Below are positions 5,726-7,038 of a DNA stretch of 7,038 nucleotides, one piece after another. Within the stretch, counting starts at the first letter, position 1. The number at the start of each line of letters is the position of its first letter. The stretch lies in assembly GCA_002085355.1 (NCBI GenBank), contig NATN01000148.1, positions 1 to 7,038 on the forward strand. The letters are read 5' to 3'. The notes under the pieces were generated by a model that had not been told where the DNA came from, ran no database searches, and saw only the letters and a list, made by a program, of their open reading frames with translations. This stretch comes from Candidatus Zhuqueibacterota bacterium 4484_87 (GTDB lineage Bacteria; Zhuqueibacterota; Zhuqueibacteria; Thermofontimicrobiales; Thermofontimicrobiaceae). A program made the position numbers and the translations under genes.

Positions 5726-7038
5726 ATGAGAATCACTGGCACTGATGATAAAATAAAAATATTTCTATTTATTTTAATTCCCATAATTCTCTTTCTGCCG
5801 CAAATTATCTTTACCTTCCCCAGAAATTACAATATTCTCCATATCAAACTCCAATTATCATTTAATTTAAAAAATCGATCTTTTTCCGCCGAGGAAAATT
5901 TGAAACTCACCCCGCTGTGCGACAATTTCACTGCGCTGAATCTTCACGCAAAAAATATGAGCATAAAAAGCGTCACCTTTTCTGACGGACAAAAACTATC
6001 GTTCAGTTACGATTCCTCAAAATTGTCAATCTCTTTGCCGGAAAAATTTTCTACGCGTGATACATTAACTTTTATCATTCGCTATTTCTCCATTCCTGAA
6101 AAAGGCATCTATTTCATGCCCGTGCGCACGAAAGAATTTGCTTCACTGCAAATCTACTCGCACTCCGAGCCCGTGGATGCGCGCTATTGGTTCCCCTGTT
6201 ACGATGCACCGGAAGAAAAAGTGACCAATGAGATTATCGCTACTGTTCCCGATTCTTTTTTTGTGCTTTCCAACGGAAGACTGCTGAAAAAATTCCACGA
6301 CAGCAGGACGTCCGCCACTACTTTTCATTGGCTGCAGGATAAGCCGCACTCTATTTATCTGATTTCCTTTGCCGCCGGAAAATACACGGAAATCCGCGAC
6401 CACAGCGGCAACACACCGGTCTATTACTATGTTTATCCGCACCAGCGGGAACTGGCAAAATTTTCTTTCGCTAAAACGCCAAAAATGATTCGTTTTTTTG
6501 AGGATACTTTCAACTATCCTTTTCCCTGGGACAAGTATGCGCAAATTATCACGCACAAATATCCGGCGGGCGGCATGGAACATACGACTGCTACCACGCT
6601 GACAGACCGCACCATCCACGATGCGCGCGCCCATTTGGACAGAGACAGCGACGAGCTTGTTTCGCACGAACTGTCGCATCAATGGTTCGGCGATCTGATC
6701 ACCTGCAAAAACTGGCGGGACCTCTGGCTGAACGAAGGATTTGCCACTTATTCAGAAATTTTATTCACTGAATTTGATAAGGGCAAAGACGAAGCGGACT
6801 ACGCTTTGTACAATGATTTACAATTTTACCTGGATATGGCTGATGAGAACTTCCCCCACCCCATTGTTTACGACGGTTTTCATTCGCCGGATGACATGTT
6901 TAATTTCATAGAATATCAAAAAGCGGCGTTGGTTTTGCATCAGCTTCGGCAAATCATCGGTGACACTTCTTTTTTTGATATATTGCATCAATTTTTGCAT
7001 CGTTTCGCATTTCAATGTGTCGTCACTGAAGATTTCCA
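5726..7038 (+). CDS. M1-family zinc metallo-aminopeptidase, 3' end outside the window
   Basis: The frame is open from the ATG at 5726 to the right edge, giving 437 codons. Members remove N-terminal residues from peptides using one zinc ion. All core M1 motifs are present: the aminopeptidase motif GGMEH at 282-286 (a variant of GxMEN), the zinc site HELSH at 314-318, and the third zinc ligand E337 in NEGFATY exactly 18 residues after the second histidine. The probable catalytic Tyr397 (EYQKAALVLHQL) is 83 residues after H314, close to the spacing in PepN. An upstream block (YWFPCYDAPEEKVTNEI) is the usual end of the N-terminal saddle domain. Residues 12-30 are strongly hydrophobic (IFLFILIPIILFLPQIIF) after a short charged start, so the protein is exported or anchored; no small-residue cleavage site is obvious. 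An in-frame stop at 5708-5710 makes this the first ATG; the SD is weak (GAG at 5718-5720). The gene follows a strong terminator, so it is probably transcribed on its own. Confidence 0.96.
   Translation, partial: MRITGTDDKIKIFLFILIPIILFLPQIIFTFPRNYNILHIKLQLSFNLKNRSFSAEENLKLTPLCDNFTALNLHAKNMSIKSVTFSDGQKLSFSYDSSKLSISLPEKFSTRDTLTFIIRYFSIPEKGIYFMPVRTKEFASLQIYSHSEPVDARYWFPCYDAPEEKVTNEIIATVPDSFFVLSNGRLLKKFHDSRTSATTFHWLQDKPHSIYLISFAAGKYTEIRDHSGNTPVYYYVYPHQRELAKFSFAKTPKMIRFFEDTFNYPFPWDKYAQIITHKYPAGGMEHTTATTLTDRTIHDARAHLDRDSDELVSHELSHQWFGDLITCKNWRDLWLNEGFATYSEILFTEFDKGKDEADYALYNDLQFYLDMADENFPHPIVYDGFHSPDDMFNFIEYQKAALVLHQLRQIIGDTSFFDILHQFLHRFAFQCVVTEDF

Noticed and set aside
6143..6682. A 179-codon minus-strand open frame inside the peptidase region
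   Set aside because: The plus strand there encodes all M1 motifs in one continuous frame, so the minus-strand frame is its antisense shadow.

Overview
The window looks like chromosomal housekeeping and envelope DNA from a Gram-negative bacterium of the FCB superphylum (Bacteroidota, Ignavibacteriota, Calditrichota, KSB1 and relatives). The case rests on three envelope gene families typical of that group: a PorD/DUF4835 protein, a PorV/PorQ-type barrel, and a large outer-membrane protein with an N-terminal helix-hairpin-helix (HHH) module. A DUF6913-like protein and signal peptides ending in AQ also fit. The phylum cannot be fixed from this sequence. No mobile element, CRISPR array, rRNA or tRNA is visible.

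Layout. (1) Positions 1-562, minus strand: the first 187 codons of a secreted PorD/DUF4835 protein, continuing past the left edge. (2) 563-640: a 78-bp divergent promoter region with a strong SD for porD and a TATAAT box for the plus-strand gene. (3) 641-3466, plus strand: a two-gene unit with only 6 bp between the genes, encoding a PorV/PorQ-type barrel and the HHH plus beta-barrel protein. (4) 3467-3650: AT-rich spacer with a weak hairpin and a candidate promoter. (5) 3651-4184: a 177-residue cytoplasmic protein resembling DUF6913. (6) 4185-4330: a structured-looking leader in which an 11-bp perfect inverted repeat covers the start codon of the next gene. (7) 4331-5482: a GAF-GGDEF diguanylate cyclase, followed by a strong intrinsic terminator at about 5547-5578. 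(8) 5726 to the right edge: the first 437 codons of an M1-family metallo-aminopeptidase with an N-terminal membrane or export segment; it is still open at the edge.

How they may work together. The left half is envelope biology: porD and the PorV/PorQ-type protein recall type IX secretion parts and are divergently arranged around a shared promoter region, with the HHH-barrel protein co-transcribed. The right half pairs a small protein of unknown role with a c-di-GMP synthase, probably as one unit ending at the terminator, followed by an independent peptidase gene. The two points most worth following up are the HHH-barrel protein, whose two hairpins lack the usual glycines, and the possible RNA structure hiding the ribosome binding site and start codon of the cyclase.
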